From: Candidatus Bathyarchaeota archaeon
Lineage (GTDB): Archaea; Thermoproteota; Bathyarchaeia; TCS64
Direction of reading: 5' to 3'
Assembly (NCBI GenBank): GCA_026014875.1
Contig: JAOZHO010000036.1
Location: 1-50,372 of the forward strand
Length of the DNA: 50,372 nt
Shown here: piece after piece, positions 35,915 to 43,601 of the stretch
Layout: every line of letters starts with the position of its first letter
How positions within the stretch are numbered: position 1 is the first letter of the stretch
Translations under genes and position numbers: made by a program
Notes under the pieces: model-generated
What the model saw: only the letters and a program-made list of their open reading frames with translations
What the model was told of the DNA's origin: nothing
Databases searched by the model: none

Positions 35915-37759
35915 ATGCCAGGCGCGATCAAGGGCTACGCGGGGAGACTCCTACGCGTCGACCTCACAGAAGGGACTCTTGAGGACTGGTCTTGGGACGA
36001 GCAGGCCTACAGATCGTACCTCGGGGGGACGGGCGCAGGGGCCAGGATCCTCTACGATGAGGTCCCCCCGGACGCCGACTGGTCTGACCCGGTGAATAGG
36101 GTAGTCATCGCGAGCGGTCCCCTCGGTGGCACCAGCGTCGGGGGCACGGGCACCATCTCCCTCGTCACCAAGGGAGCCCTCACCGGCGGCGTCACATCGG
36201 TTCAGGCCAACGGCCTCTTCGGCGCCTACATGCGGTTCTCGGGGTACGATGGTGTGGTGATCCAGGGCGCCTCCGAAGAATGGCAGTATCTGGTCCTCAA
36301 AGACGGCTCCGCGGAGCTCAGGGACGCCTCAGAGATCATGGGCCTCGACACCTACGAGGTGAGCAACGCCCTCAAGGAGATTCACGGCGTTAGAGGCCGG
36401 GGCGCCGCTGTCCTTTCCATCGGCCCCGCGGGGGAGAGCCTCGTCCGATGGGCGGGGGTATTCGTGGACAAGGGGCACAGCGCCTCCCACAACGGGACGG
36501 GCGCCGTCCTGGGCTCCAAGAAGCTCAAGGCCATCATCGCATTCCCCGGAGATAGGAAGATCGATGTCCACGACCCCGAGGCCCTCAAGGAGGTTGCTCA
36601 GGAGATGTACGAAGATGTCGAGTATTTCAAGGGCACAATCGGGGGTGTCGAGACCAGCCAAAAGTCGGGCCACGGCACCCTCCCCGTGAAGAACTACACC
36701 ACGAATCTCTGGGATGTCTCAGACGAGAAAATCGACGCCTACGGTGAGAAATACCTCAGGGACACCTACCAGGTGGGGAGGGAGCCCTGCTGGGGCTGCC
36801 GCCTCCTTCACTGCGCCTGGATGGAGGTGAAGGAGGGCCCCTACGCGGGAATCGTCGAGGAGCCCGAGTACGAGCAGCTCGCCGCCTGGGGCCCCGCCAT
36901 CGGGGTCGACGACGTCGAGGCCTCCATCATGCTCAGCGGCCTCACCGACAAGCTGGGCCTCGAGAACAACGAGGCAGGTTGGCTCACCGGCTGGCTCATG
37001 GAGTGCTTCGAGAAGGGCTGGATCACCGAGGAGCAGACCGAGGGATTCAAAATCGCCTGGGGGGACGTCTGGGCCGTCGTGGAGCTCCTCGAGATGATCT
37101 CCAAGCGCGAGGGCTTCGGGGACCTCCTCGCCGAGGGAGTGAAGAGGGCCTCGGAGAAGATCGGGGGCCCCGCCGCCGACGCCGCGATCTATACTATGAA
37201 AGGGAACACCCCCAGGGGTCACGATCACAGGACCCGCTGGGCCGAGATGTTCGACACCTGCGTAAGCAGCACCAGTACCATCGAGACCCACATGAGCGTC
37301 ATGGGCCCCGACGCCCAGGGACCCGGGAACTGGAAGGCGGTCTCCACGGAGGTCGCGGAGACCAAGGGGTTGATGCAGCTAGACGACTCCACCGGCGCCT
37401 GCCGCTTCAACACCAGGATGAACGCAGAGCACATCGCAGCCGCCATCGCCGCCGCCACCGGCTGGGACTTCACCCCCGAGGAGGGGAAGCGGGTCGGCCT
37501 GAGGGTCGTCAACCTGATGCGGGCCTACAACCTACGGGCTGGCATAGGTGCCGAGTACGACCATCCCTCGGCCCGGTATGGATCCACGCCCGTCGACGGA
37601 CCCACCGCAGGGATCAGCATCCTCCCCCACTGGGACGAGATGCTCAGGAACTACTACACCCTGATGGGCTGGGACCCCGAGACCGGGATACCCCTCCCCG
37701 AGACCCTCAGGGGGCTCGGCATCGGCTGCGTTAATTCGGATCTCAAGAAACTACGGTAA
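35915..37759 (+). CDS. Tungsten-containing aldehyde:ferredoxin oxidoreductase family protein
   Basis: AOR-family enzyme (614 aa) oxidising aldehydes or related carbonyls with ferredoxin, using a tungsto-bispterin and one [4Fe-4S] cluster. The N-terminal domain (GRLLRVDLTEGT..., GGTGAGARILYDEV, GPLGGTSVGGTGTIS) binds the pterins. Cluster cysteines are Cys292, Cys295 and Cys300 (PCWGCRLLHC) and Cys496 (TGACRF). The first three are spaced Cx2Cx4C rather than the usual Cx2Cx3C. The subfamily and substrate are not certain. AAATTATTA (35875-35883) is a likely TATA; a nested hairpin follows the stop. Confidence 0.9.
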   Translation: MPGAIKGYAGRLLRVDLTEGTLEDWSWDEQAYRSYLGGTGAGARILYDEVPPDADWSDPVNRVVIASGPLGGTSVGGTGTISLVTKGALTGGVTSVQANGLFGAYMRFSGYDGVVIQGASEEWQYLVLKDGSAELRDASEIMGLDTYEVSNALKEIHGVRGRGAAVLSIGPAGESLVRWAGVFVDKGHSASHNGTGAVLGSKKLKAIIAFPGDRKIDVHDPEALKEVAQEMYEDVEYFKGTIGGVETSQKSGHGTLPVKNYTTNLWDVSDEKIDAYGEKYLRDTYQVGREPCWGCRLLHCAWMEVKEGPYAGIVEEPEYEQLAAWGPAIGVDDVEASIMLSGLTDKLGLENNEAGWLTGWLMECFEKGWITEEQTEGFKIAWGDVWAVVELLEMISKREGFGDLLAEGVKRASEKIGGPAADAAIYTMKGNTPRGHDHRTRWAEMFDTCVSSTSTIETHMSVMGPDAQGPGNWKAVSTEVAETKGLMQLDDSTGACRFNTRMNAEHIAAAIAAATGWDFTPEEGKRVGLRVVNLMRAYNLRAGIGAEYDHPSARYGSTPVDGPTAGISILPHWDEMLRNYYTLMGWDPETGIPLPETLRGLGIGCVNSDLKKLR

Positions 37760-37800
37760 ACCCCGATAAATAGGGGGAGCTCGCTCCCCTTTTTACCGTA
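37752..37800 (+). terminator. Nested hairpin and T-run after the AOR gene
   Basis: Inner stem GGGGAGC (37774-37780) pairs with GCTCCCC (37783-37789), followed by TTTTT (37790-37794). An outer 9-bp stem pairs TACGGTAAA (37752-37760), which contains the AOR stop codon, with TTTACCGTA (37792-37800). The inner hairpin plus T-run looks like a transcription stop. The outer arms could form an alternative fold or shield the RNA end. Confidence 0.6.
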
Positions 37801-37945
37801 AAAAAAATATGGTGGGCGTTCATTCCACGCTCTAAGGAATCGACGTATATTCAATGATTCTTGAAAGAGACGTTCGAGTAATTCACATTGAGGAGCGCCC
37901 AAAAAATGGCACGTTGAGGCCAACGGAGCCTCATACGGAGTGTTT

Positions 37946-38323
37946 TTATCTCTCCTTGATTCGCTGCCCTATGGTCTTGAGCTCCCCGTGCTCCTTGTAA
38001 CGGATCTTGGTGTTCAGCCTCACGTTGAGCCCCAGTCGCCTCAGGAAGGCGAAGAGGCTCTCCCCGTCGATGCGGTCCCGGATCTTCCCCGACTTGATCC
38101 CCTCCACGAGGGCCTGCTCCACCTGGGGCATCACCGTGGGGTACTGGATCTTCGCGGTTTCGTAGACCTCCCAGGCCCTCCCGGAGAACATGCCGTCCAG
38201 GATCTCCCTGGGGGTGGGCTCCGCGGGTTTCTCCGGCTCCTCCTCTGCCTTCTCATCCTGGAGCATGCGTCTCTGGAACTCCAGCATTCTCCGCCTCTTG
38301 ATCCTCTCCAGTTTCTCGTCCAT
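37946..38323 (-). CDS. PDCD5-like DNA-binding protein
   Basis: Archaeal relative of human PDCD5/TFAR19, a small helical protein associated with double-stranded DNA binding. The start MDEKLERIKRRRMLEFQRRM is a basic helix like the family opening. The core PREILDGMFSGRAWEVYETAKI...VEQALVEGIKSGKI matches the triple-helix bundle. A Glu/Pro linker (about 24-37) and a C-terminal basic extension (NTKIRYKEHGELKTIGQRIK) are as in other archaeal members. ACTTATAGG lies about 40 bases upstream of the ATG. Confidence 0.68.
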   Translation of the reverse strand: MDEKLERIKRRRMLEFQRRMLQDEKAEEEPEKPAEPTPREILDGMFSGRAWEVYETAKIQYPTVMPQVEQALVEGIKSGKIRDRIDGESLFAFLRRLGLNVRLNTKIRYKEHGELKTIGQRIKER

Positions 38324-38503
38324 TCCAGCAGCCTCGAACGACTTTTCCCCAGTCGCAGCCTATAAGTCCAGAGGCTCAGGGATATAGTTTACCTTGGTCA
38401 TAGCCGTCTGTAAGAGGAGTTACTCCCTGAAGCATAATCCCACATAAACTCCCTGCGACAGATTTAAGGGCCCAACGCGAAATCGTCAACAGGAGACAAC
38501 CAA

Positions 38504-38929
38504 ATGAAGGTTCACAGCGCTAGTTTTACATTCGACACGGAAGGCGAATTCGACATAGTCGAAATCACAGGCCGAGTCGACGAAGCGGTGAAGGACTCCG
38601 GAGTCGGCGAGGGCATAGCAGTCGTGTTCGCGGGTCACGCAACCGGGGTCATCGTACTGAACGAGTACGATTATGCCCTCCTCGAGGACCTCAGGGCTTT
38701 CATGGAGAGGCTCGCACCTGAATCCCCCGGATACACTCACCCCGTGAACGCCGATGCCCACCTCCGCTCTATGCTGTTCACCCCCAGCAGGGTGATCCCC
38801 GTCCACGACGGCCGTCTCGGACTGGGTACTTGGCAGAGCCTTTACTGGGTCGAAGCCGAGAGGAGGCCTAGGCGTCGGAGGGTCGAGGTCACGGTCATCG
38901 GGGAACCCGTGTCAGCAGACAAACGATAA
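38504..38929 (+). CDS. YjbQ/UPF0047 family protein
   Basis: UPF0047 (YjbQ) family protein of 141 aa; bacterial homologues have weak thiamine-phosphate-synthase activity, the native role being unclear. Hallmarks are VVFAGHATGVI (His45), NADAHLRSML (His86), FTPSRVIPVHDGRLGLGTWQSLYWVE (93 to 118) and PRRRRVEVTVIGEP. GATTTAAGG (38460-38468) is a likely TATA. The gene is single, with its own promoter. Confidence 0.88.
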   Translation: MKVHSASFTFDTEGEFDIVEITGRVDEAVKDSGVGEGIAVVFAGHATGVIVLNEYDYALLEDLRAFMERLAPESPGYTHPVNADAHLRSMLFTPSRVIPVHDGRLGLGTWQSLYWVEAERRPRRRRVEVTVIGEPVSADKR

Positions 38930-38961
38930 AAGCCCTGGAAGACTATTCAATTCGATTCTCC

Positions 38962-40320
38962 ATGAGCATCCTAGACGAGTATGTGCGCCAGAACCCCGGT
39001 TCCAAGGAGGCCTACGAGCAAGCCCAGCGCTTCCTCCCCAGCGGGAACACCCGGACGGTCCTCTACTGGCCCCCATTCCCCCTCTGCCTGAGGGCGGGGA
39101 GAGGCACCAGGCTCTGGGACGTTGATGGAAACGAGCGCATCGACTTCAACTTCAACAACACCACCCTCATCCTCGGCCACAACCACCCCAAGGTCATCGA
39201 GGCAGCCGAGGAACAACTCGCCCGGGGCACAGTCCTGGGAGCCCCCACCGAGACCGAGCCCCTGCTGGCTGAGGAACTACTCCGCAGGCTCAAAGGCGCG
39301 GAGAGGGTCCGCTTCACCCCCTCGGGGACCGAGGCGAACATGCAGGCCATCAGAACCGCCAGGGCCTACACCGGGAGGGATCTCATCGCCAAATGCGAGG
39401 GAGCCTACCACGGCTCCTGGGACGCAATAGACATCAGCGTCGCCCCACCCTTGGACCAGGCCGGTCCCAGGGAGGCCCCCAACAGCGTGAGGCAGCAGGC
39501 CGGGATACCCGAGGGGGTCCTCAGGAACACACTGACCCTTCCCTTCAACGACGCCGAGGCCGCAGTCGCCCTCATAGAGAAGCACCGGGACGAGCTCGCC
39601 GCAGTCATCGTGGAGCCCGTCCAGAGGGACCTCCCCCCGGAGCCCGGGTTCCTCGAGGCCCTCAGGGAGGCCACGGAGCGCCACGGCATCGTCCTCATCT
39701 TCGACGAGGTCATCGCCTTCAGGGTCGGCTACCACGGGGCCCAGGGGAGGCTCGGGGTCACCCCGGACATCACCACCCTGGGGAAGGTCATCGGAGGAGG
39801 CTTCCCCGTGGGAGCCTACGCCTCCACCGAGGAGTTCATGGAGCCCCTCGCCATCCCCGAGGCCAAGTTCCCCGACTACAGGGGGCCCCGCCTCGGCTTC
39901 TCCGGCACCTTCAACGCCCACCCCGTCACCATGGCCGCCGGTCTCGCCGTCCTCAAGGAGCTTCGGCCCCCGGTCTACGACAAGATGGACCGCAACGGGG
40001 AGAAGATGAGACAAGGCCTGACGAAAATTCTGGATGAGGCGGGCATCAACGCCTTCGTGGGAGGGATGGCCTCCTTCTTCCCCGTCATATGGACCACAGA
40101 GAAAGTCAGGGACTACAGGTCCGCAGCGACCGGAGACAGGACGATCTCGAGATACTTCTCTGTTGATCTCATGAACCGGGGGGTCTTCCTCTTGGGCCAT
40201 CCTAACATCTGTGCGGTCACGACCAATGAAGACATCAGCTTCACACTTGACAGAATAAGGAAAAGTGTCGAAACCCTTGCACCCATTATCGAAGATGAAG
40301 CCCCCCATCTCATAGAATAG
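38962..40320 (+). CDS. Class III PLP-dependent aminotransferase (HemL-like)
   Basis: Fold-type I aminotransferase of class III, 452 aa. PLP motifs are SGTEANMQAIRTARAYTG near 115, IFDEVIAFRVG near 245 (PLP aspartate) and TTLGKVIGGGFPVGAYAS with catalytic Lys275. It resembles glutamate-1-semialdehyde aminomutase, but no tetrapyrrole gene is nearby. Other class III members act on omega-amino acids, including taurine or 2-aminoethylphosphonate. A TATA-like CGATAAAAG (38926-38934) sits just over the end of yjbQ. It precedes the ATP-grasp/PIG-L pair. Confidence 0.85.
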   Translation: MSILDEYVRQNPGSKEAYEQAQRFLPSGNTRTVLYWPPFPLCLRAGRGTRLWDVDGNERIDFNFNNTTLILGHNHPKVIEAAEEQLARGTVLGAPTETEPLLAEELLRRLKGAERVRFTPSGTEANMQAIRTARAYTGRDLIAKCEGAYHGSWDAIDISVAPPLDQAGPREAPNSVRQQAGIPEGVLRNTLTLPFNDAEAAVALIEKHRDELAAVIVEPVQRDLPPEPGFLEALREATERHGIVLIFDEVIAFRVGYHGAQGRLGVTPDITTLGKVIGGGFPVGAYASTEEFMEPLAIPEAKFPDYRGPRLGFSGTFNAHPVTMAAGLAVLKELRPPVYDKMDRNGEKMRQGLTKILDEAGINAFVGGMASFFPVIWTTEKVRDYRSAATGDRTISRYFSVDLMNRGVFLLGHPNICAVTTNEDISFTLDRIRKSVETLAPIIEDEAPHLIE

Positions 40321-40437
40321 ACGTTAGGATGTGACCTCGGTGAAGTCTCTTCACAGTCCTATCTGAGACGTTAAATAGAGTTGGTTTTTTTATAGCTACA
40401 CGAAGCTTGAGAAACTGGTGATGAAGGTGAACGGACA

Positions 40438-41499
40438 ATGAGGCCCCTAAAATTAATTTTAACTGCCTGCGGCTGCCCTGGCGCTTCCACACTTATACGC
40501 ATGCTTAAGCAGAACGGGGAGAGGGAAGTCAAGATAATCGGGACCGACATGAGCCTCGAGGCTGTCGGACGCTACCTTTGCGACGGGTTCTACAAAGTAC
40601 CTTCGGGGACGAGCCCCGAGTATATCCCGGCGATGATGGATTTAGTCGAAAAGGAGAAGCCAGATCTCATCTTCCCCGAGTCGAGCAACGAGGTTCTCAC
40701 TCTGGCTAGATCAAAAAAAGAGTTTGAGGAAATTGGGACGAGTGTGGTTGTCTCCTCCCCTGAATCCATCGAACTAGCCAACAACAAGTATCTGATGTAC
40801 GAAGCGGTCAAGAAAGGCAGCGGGATCGATCTTCCCACGTATCACTCAGCCTCGAACCTCGATGACTTCCTCGAAGCCGCAGACAAGCTAGGTTACCCCG
40901 ATTCGCCCATCGTCTTTAAGCCCCATTTTGGGAAAGGTAGCAGGGGCGTGAGGATCATAGATCCCCGTGCCAACAGATTACATCAGTTGATGGAGGAGAA
41001 GCCGACAAACAAGTTCATGAGCCTCGATGAATTCACCGAAATTTTCAGGGGGCTGGCGGATGAGGACTTCCCCAATCTCCTCGTCATGGAATATCTGGAA
41101 GGCATGGAGAAAACCGCAGATACGATCGCGATGGATGGCCGTGAGCTCCTGACCACTATCAAGACTGTGGAGCGGGCCAGGTGGGGTGTGATCGTTGAAG
41201 GAGAGCTCGTGCAAGACGACAGCCTTGTGAGCCAGTCGAGGGAGATCCTGCGGTCCATACCTCTGAGTTACTGCGTAAACATCCAATTCATAGCCGACAA
41301 GCTAATCGAGATCAATCCCCGGGTCAGCACGTTCATCTATCAGAATGACCTGATTGCCCCATATCTAGCGGTCAAGTTGGCCCTTGGTGAGATCACTGAA
41401 GAGGATGTTAAGGCATATAGGAGTAAGATAGATTATGGTAGGAGGATGATACGGTACATGGATCAGTTATTCCACAAGAAAGAGGAGAGAGTATTATGA
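40438..41499 (+). CDS. ATP-grasp ligase (CarB-like), paralog of 27312-28367
   Basis: 353-aa paralog of the minus-strand ligase. It opens LILTACGCPGASTLIRMLK and has VFKPHFGKGSRGVRII (phosphate-binding loop), LLVMEYLEG and LIEINPRVSTFIYQ (metal-binding). Differences cluster in the central insert (FTEIFRGLADEDFPN), consistent with a different acceptor or acid. TTTTTTTATAGC (40384-40395) and GAAGGTGA seven bases ahead of the ATG give it its own promoter and ribosome site. The last bases overlap the following PIG-L gene by ATGA. Confidence 0.85.
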   Translation: MRPLKLILTACGCPGASTLIRMLKQNGEREVKIIGTDMSLEAVGRYLCDGFYKVPSGTSPEYIPAMMDLVEKEKPDLIFPESSNEVLTLARSKKEFEEIGTSVVVSSPESIELANNKYLMYEAVKKGSGIDLPTYHSASNLDDFLEAADKLGYPDSPIVFKPHFGKGSRGVRIIDPRANRLHQLMEEKPTNKFMSLDEFTEIFRGLADEDFPNLLVMEYLEGMEKTADTIAMDGRELLTTIKTVERARWGVIVEGELVQDDSLVSQSREILRSIPLSYCVNIQFIADKLIEINPRVSTFIYQNDLIAPYLAVKLALGEITEEDVKAYRSKIDYGRRMIRYMDQLFHKKEERVL

Positions 41500-42104
41500 G
41501 TAAGACCTTTTTCCAGAATGTGCTCGTTCTCAGCCCTCATACAGACGATGGAGAATTAGCCGCAGGGGGAACCATCGCCCGTTTCGTTCAAGAAGGCTCC
41601 AACGTCACATACGTCGCGCTCTCGGCCCCTCGCCCTGAACTCCACGAAGAATGTAAAAAGTGTCTAGAGGTTCTCGGCGTCGATGATTATTCGATACTAG
41701 ATTTCCCTCGGAGGATATTCCCGGAAAAACGTCAGGAGATTCTCCAGTACATCTACGACTATAACGCTGAGAACGATGTTGATCTGGTGCTCACTCCCTC
41801 CACTCAGGACCTTCATCAGGACCATCAGACGGTCACAAGAGAAGCGATGAGGGCCTTCAAGAACAGCAGCATACTCGGCTATGAGCTACCCTGGAACCAC
41901 ATCATCTTCAACGAGAACTGCTACATCTCCCTGACCGAGGAACATGTCGAGAAGAAATTGTTGGCGCTCTCGCATTACAAGACCCAGGAGACCCGCCACT
42001 ACTTCGATATGGACTATTTGAGGGGCCTGATGCGATCCAGAGGAGTCCACATTAAAACAAAGTTCGCGGAGTCTTTCGAGGTAATAAAACTCGTTCTGAC
42101 CTGA
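41496..42104 (+). CDS. PIG-L/LmbE family N-deacetylase (second copy)
   Basis: 202-aa PIG-L-type deacetylase. LSPHTDDGELAAGG carries the N-terminal metal/catalytic residues, with Thr replacing the common Pro-flanked position (HTDD instead of HPDD). TPSTQDLHQDHQTV is the second motif. Translationally coupled to the upstream ATP-grasp gene (ATGA). It shares order-independent pairing with the copy at 28379: the same two families together, here ligase first, deacetylase second. It ends 12 bases from the convergent GT2 gene. Confidence 0.85.
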   Translation: MSKTFFQNVLVLSPHTDDGELAAGGTIARFVQEGSNVTYVALSAPRPELHEECKKCLEVLGVDDYSILDFPRRIFPEKRQEILQYIYDYNAENDVDLVLTPSTQDLHQDHQTVTREAMRAFKNSSILGYELPWNHIIFNENCYISLTEEHVEKKLLALSHYKTQETRHYFDMDYLRGLMRSRGVHIKTKFAESFEVIKLVLT

Positions 42105-42116
42105 GTCCTTAAAAGG

Positions 42117-42938
42117 TCAACGGGGAATCCAACTTTTCGTCAGGAAATTTCTGATAGATTTCAGTAAATTTCTTTTCTGGTACTCGTTCACCCAGGGGGC
42201 GACGTCCATTTTATCCATTCCTCTCGCCGAGAGAAACCCGGAGACCATCTCTATTCCAGCTTTTGGTTCAGAGAGGAAATATCTGAACGACCTCCCCACT
42301 GCGTAAACCCAGAAATATCCGAGATTGTACATGCTTGCCCCTATACTCCGGGCCTTCTTTATCTTGGTCTTAATGGGTGATCTCTGCGCAACCGTGATTA
42401 GATGGGGCACCCGCTTCACATTCATGCCCTTCTCCAGAGCCTTGAAAACGAGCCAGCTCTCCCATCCCAGTGTCTCAGGATAGCGTAAACCGTTTACTTC
42501 CCTCCAAAAATCAGCTCTAACGACTCGCGTCCCCCTCGGGGGAAGCCCTTCGTAAGCGGGGTCACTTTCAAGCCGACCGCTCGCCACTACAAGCCGTGGG
42601 TCTCTCACCATCTCCCCATAGATAACCTCGAAGAAATTCGCTGGAAGCACAGCGTCAGCACCGCATATCAGAACATACTTCGAATCTGGTGAGACTCTCA
42701 TTAATCCCTGATTTATCACACCAGAGATCGCCGCAGTTGCGATGGCGCTGAAACCCCTATCCGATAACTCTTCCACGATGTCAGCGTATTCCTTGGCTAT
42801 CTCTGATGTTCTGTCAGTGGAACCATCATTGACTACGATAATTTTCCTTGGGGGGATACTCTGCCGTCTGATTGCGAGGAGGGTCTTTTCTAGGTGTCTC
42901 TCTTCGTTCCTTGCAGGGATGACGACATCATACCCCAT
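42117..42938 (-). CDS. GT2 family glycosyltransferase
   Basis: GT-A-fold glycosyltransferase, 273 aa. VVIPARNEERHLEKTL and IIVVNDGSTDRT are the nucleotide-sugar-binding opening, and LICGADAVLP stands at the DxD position. LGWESWLVFKALEKG near residue 160 fits the acceptor/catalytic-base region. A C-terminal hydrophobic patch (YNLGYFWVYAVGRSFRYFL) may touch the membrane. ATG 42938 is chosen over TTG 42947. It likely adds a sugar in the same glycan pathway. Confidence 0.82.
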   Translation of the reverse strand: MGYDVVIPARNEERHLEKTLLAIRRQSIPPRKIIVVNDGSTDRTSEIAKEYADIVEELSDRGFSAIATAAISGVINQGLMRVSPDSKYVLICGADAVLPANFFEVIYGEMVRDPRLVVASGRLESDPAYEGLPPRGTRVVRADFWREVNGLRYPETLGWESWLVFKALEKGMNVKRVPHLITVAQRSPIKTKIKKARSIGASMYNLGYFWVYAVGRSFRYFLSEPKAGIEMVSGFLSARGMDKMDVAPWVNEYQKRNLLKSIRNFLTKSWIPR

Positions 42939-43042
42939 GTGTATCAATCTTTTAGGTTATGATTTCATGTTTGATATCTTTTTGTAGAGAAGGCTAATCC
43001 TTATGTTCGAAGTAGATCGGTTTGCGACCGGCTCTCAATCGC

Positions 43043-43600
43043 TCATGGATCGATGGAGTCCATAAACCGATTCTTGATCGCTATCGGGTCGAGGGGTATC
43101 GCGCTCAACTTGTTATCATCGCTCACTATGGTTGCATGAATAAACGAGAGTTCACGCCTCTCGAGACATCCCTTGAATACTTCAGACAACTCTGAGGTGT
43201 TATCTGCTTTGAGGCAATGATCGAATCCACATGCTCTAGCCACATCCACCAGGTCCGTGAGGCCTGCAGCGTAGCTGATTTGATTTCCAGTGGTTCCATA
43301 TGCTCCGTTGTCGAGTGTAACCAGTATCAGGTTGTCGGGTTTCAAGTTGGCTATAGTGGACAGTGAGCCCATGTTCATCAAGATGGAGCCGTCGCCGTCG
43401 AGGCACACGACTCTCCTGTCTTGGGATAAGGCCAACCCTAGCGATATGGAGGATGCGAGTCCCATCGAGCCTAACATGTAGAAATTCTCTGGCCTGTCTC
43501 TCGTATGATATAATTCCTTGCTGGGGTCCCCCAGATTTGAGACAACCAACTCATCCCCGATCAGATCCGTGATAACCCTAAGCGCCTGGGATCGCAGCAT
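43043..43600 (-). CDS. comE: Sulfopyruvate decarboxylase beta subunit (ComE)
   Basis: Thiamine-diphosphate-binding half of sulfopyruvate decarboxylase, which makes sulfoacetaldehyde in coenzyme M synthesis. VVSNLGDPSKELYHTRDR, NFYMLGSMGLASSISLGLAL and CLDGDGSILMNMGSLSTI (GDG at 69-71, with the matching Asn near 98) follow the known ComE layout. The C-terminus IKNRFMDSIDP also fits. Length is 185 aa. It starts one base after the comD stop. Phosphonopyruvate decarboxylase is the main alternative, but that enzyme is usually a single chain and no PEP mutase is present. Confidence 0.82.
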   Translation of the reverse strand: MLRSQALRVITDLIGDELVVSNLGDPSKELYHTRDRPENFYMLGSMGLASSISLGLALSQDRRVVCLDGDGSILMNMGSLSTIANLKPDNLILVTLDNGAYGTTGNQISYAAGLTDLVDVARACGFDHCLKADNTSELSEVFKGCLERRELSFIHATIVSDDNKLSAIPLDPIAIKNRFMDSIDP

Positions 43601-43601
43601 C

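Noticed and set aside
39277-40308. Minus-strand frame opposite the class III aminotransferase
   Set aside because: No recognisable motif, shadow-like composition; the plus strand carries complete PLP motifs.
38962-40320. Naming the aminotransferase hemL
   Set aside because: It resembles glutamate-1-semialdehyde aminomutase, but that subgroup cannot be told from other class III enzymes by eye, and no heme-pathway gene is nearby.
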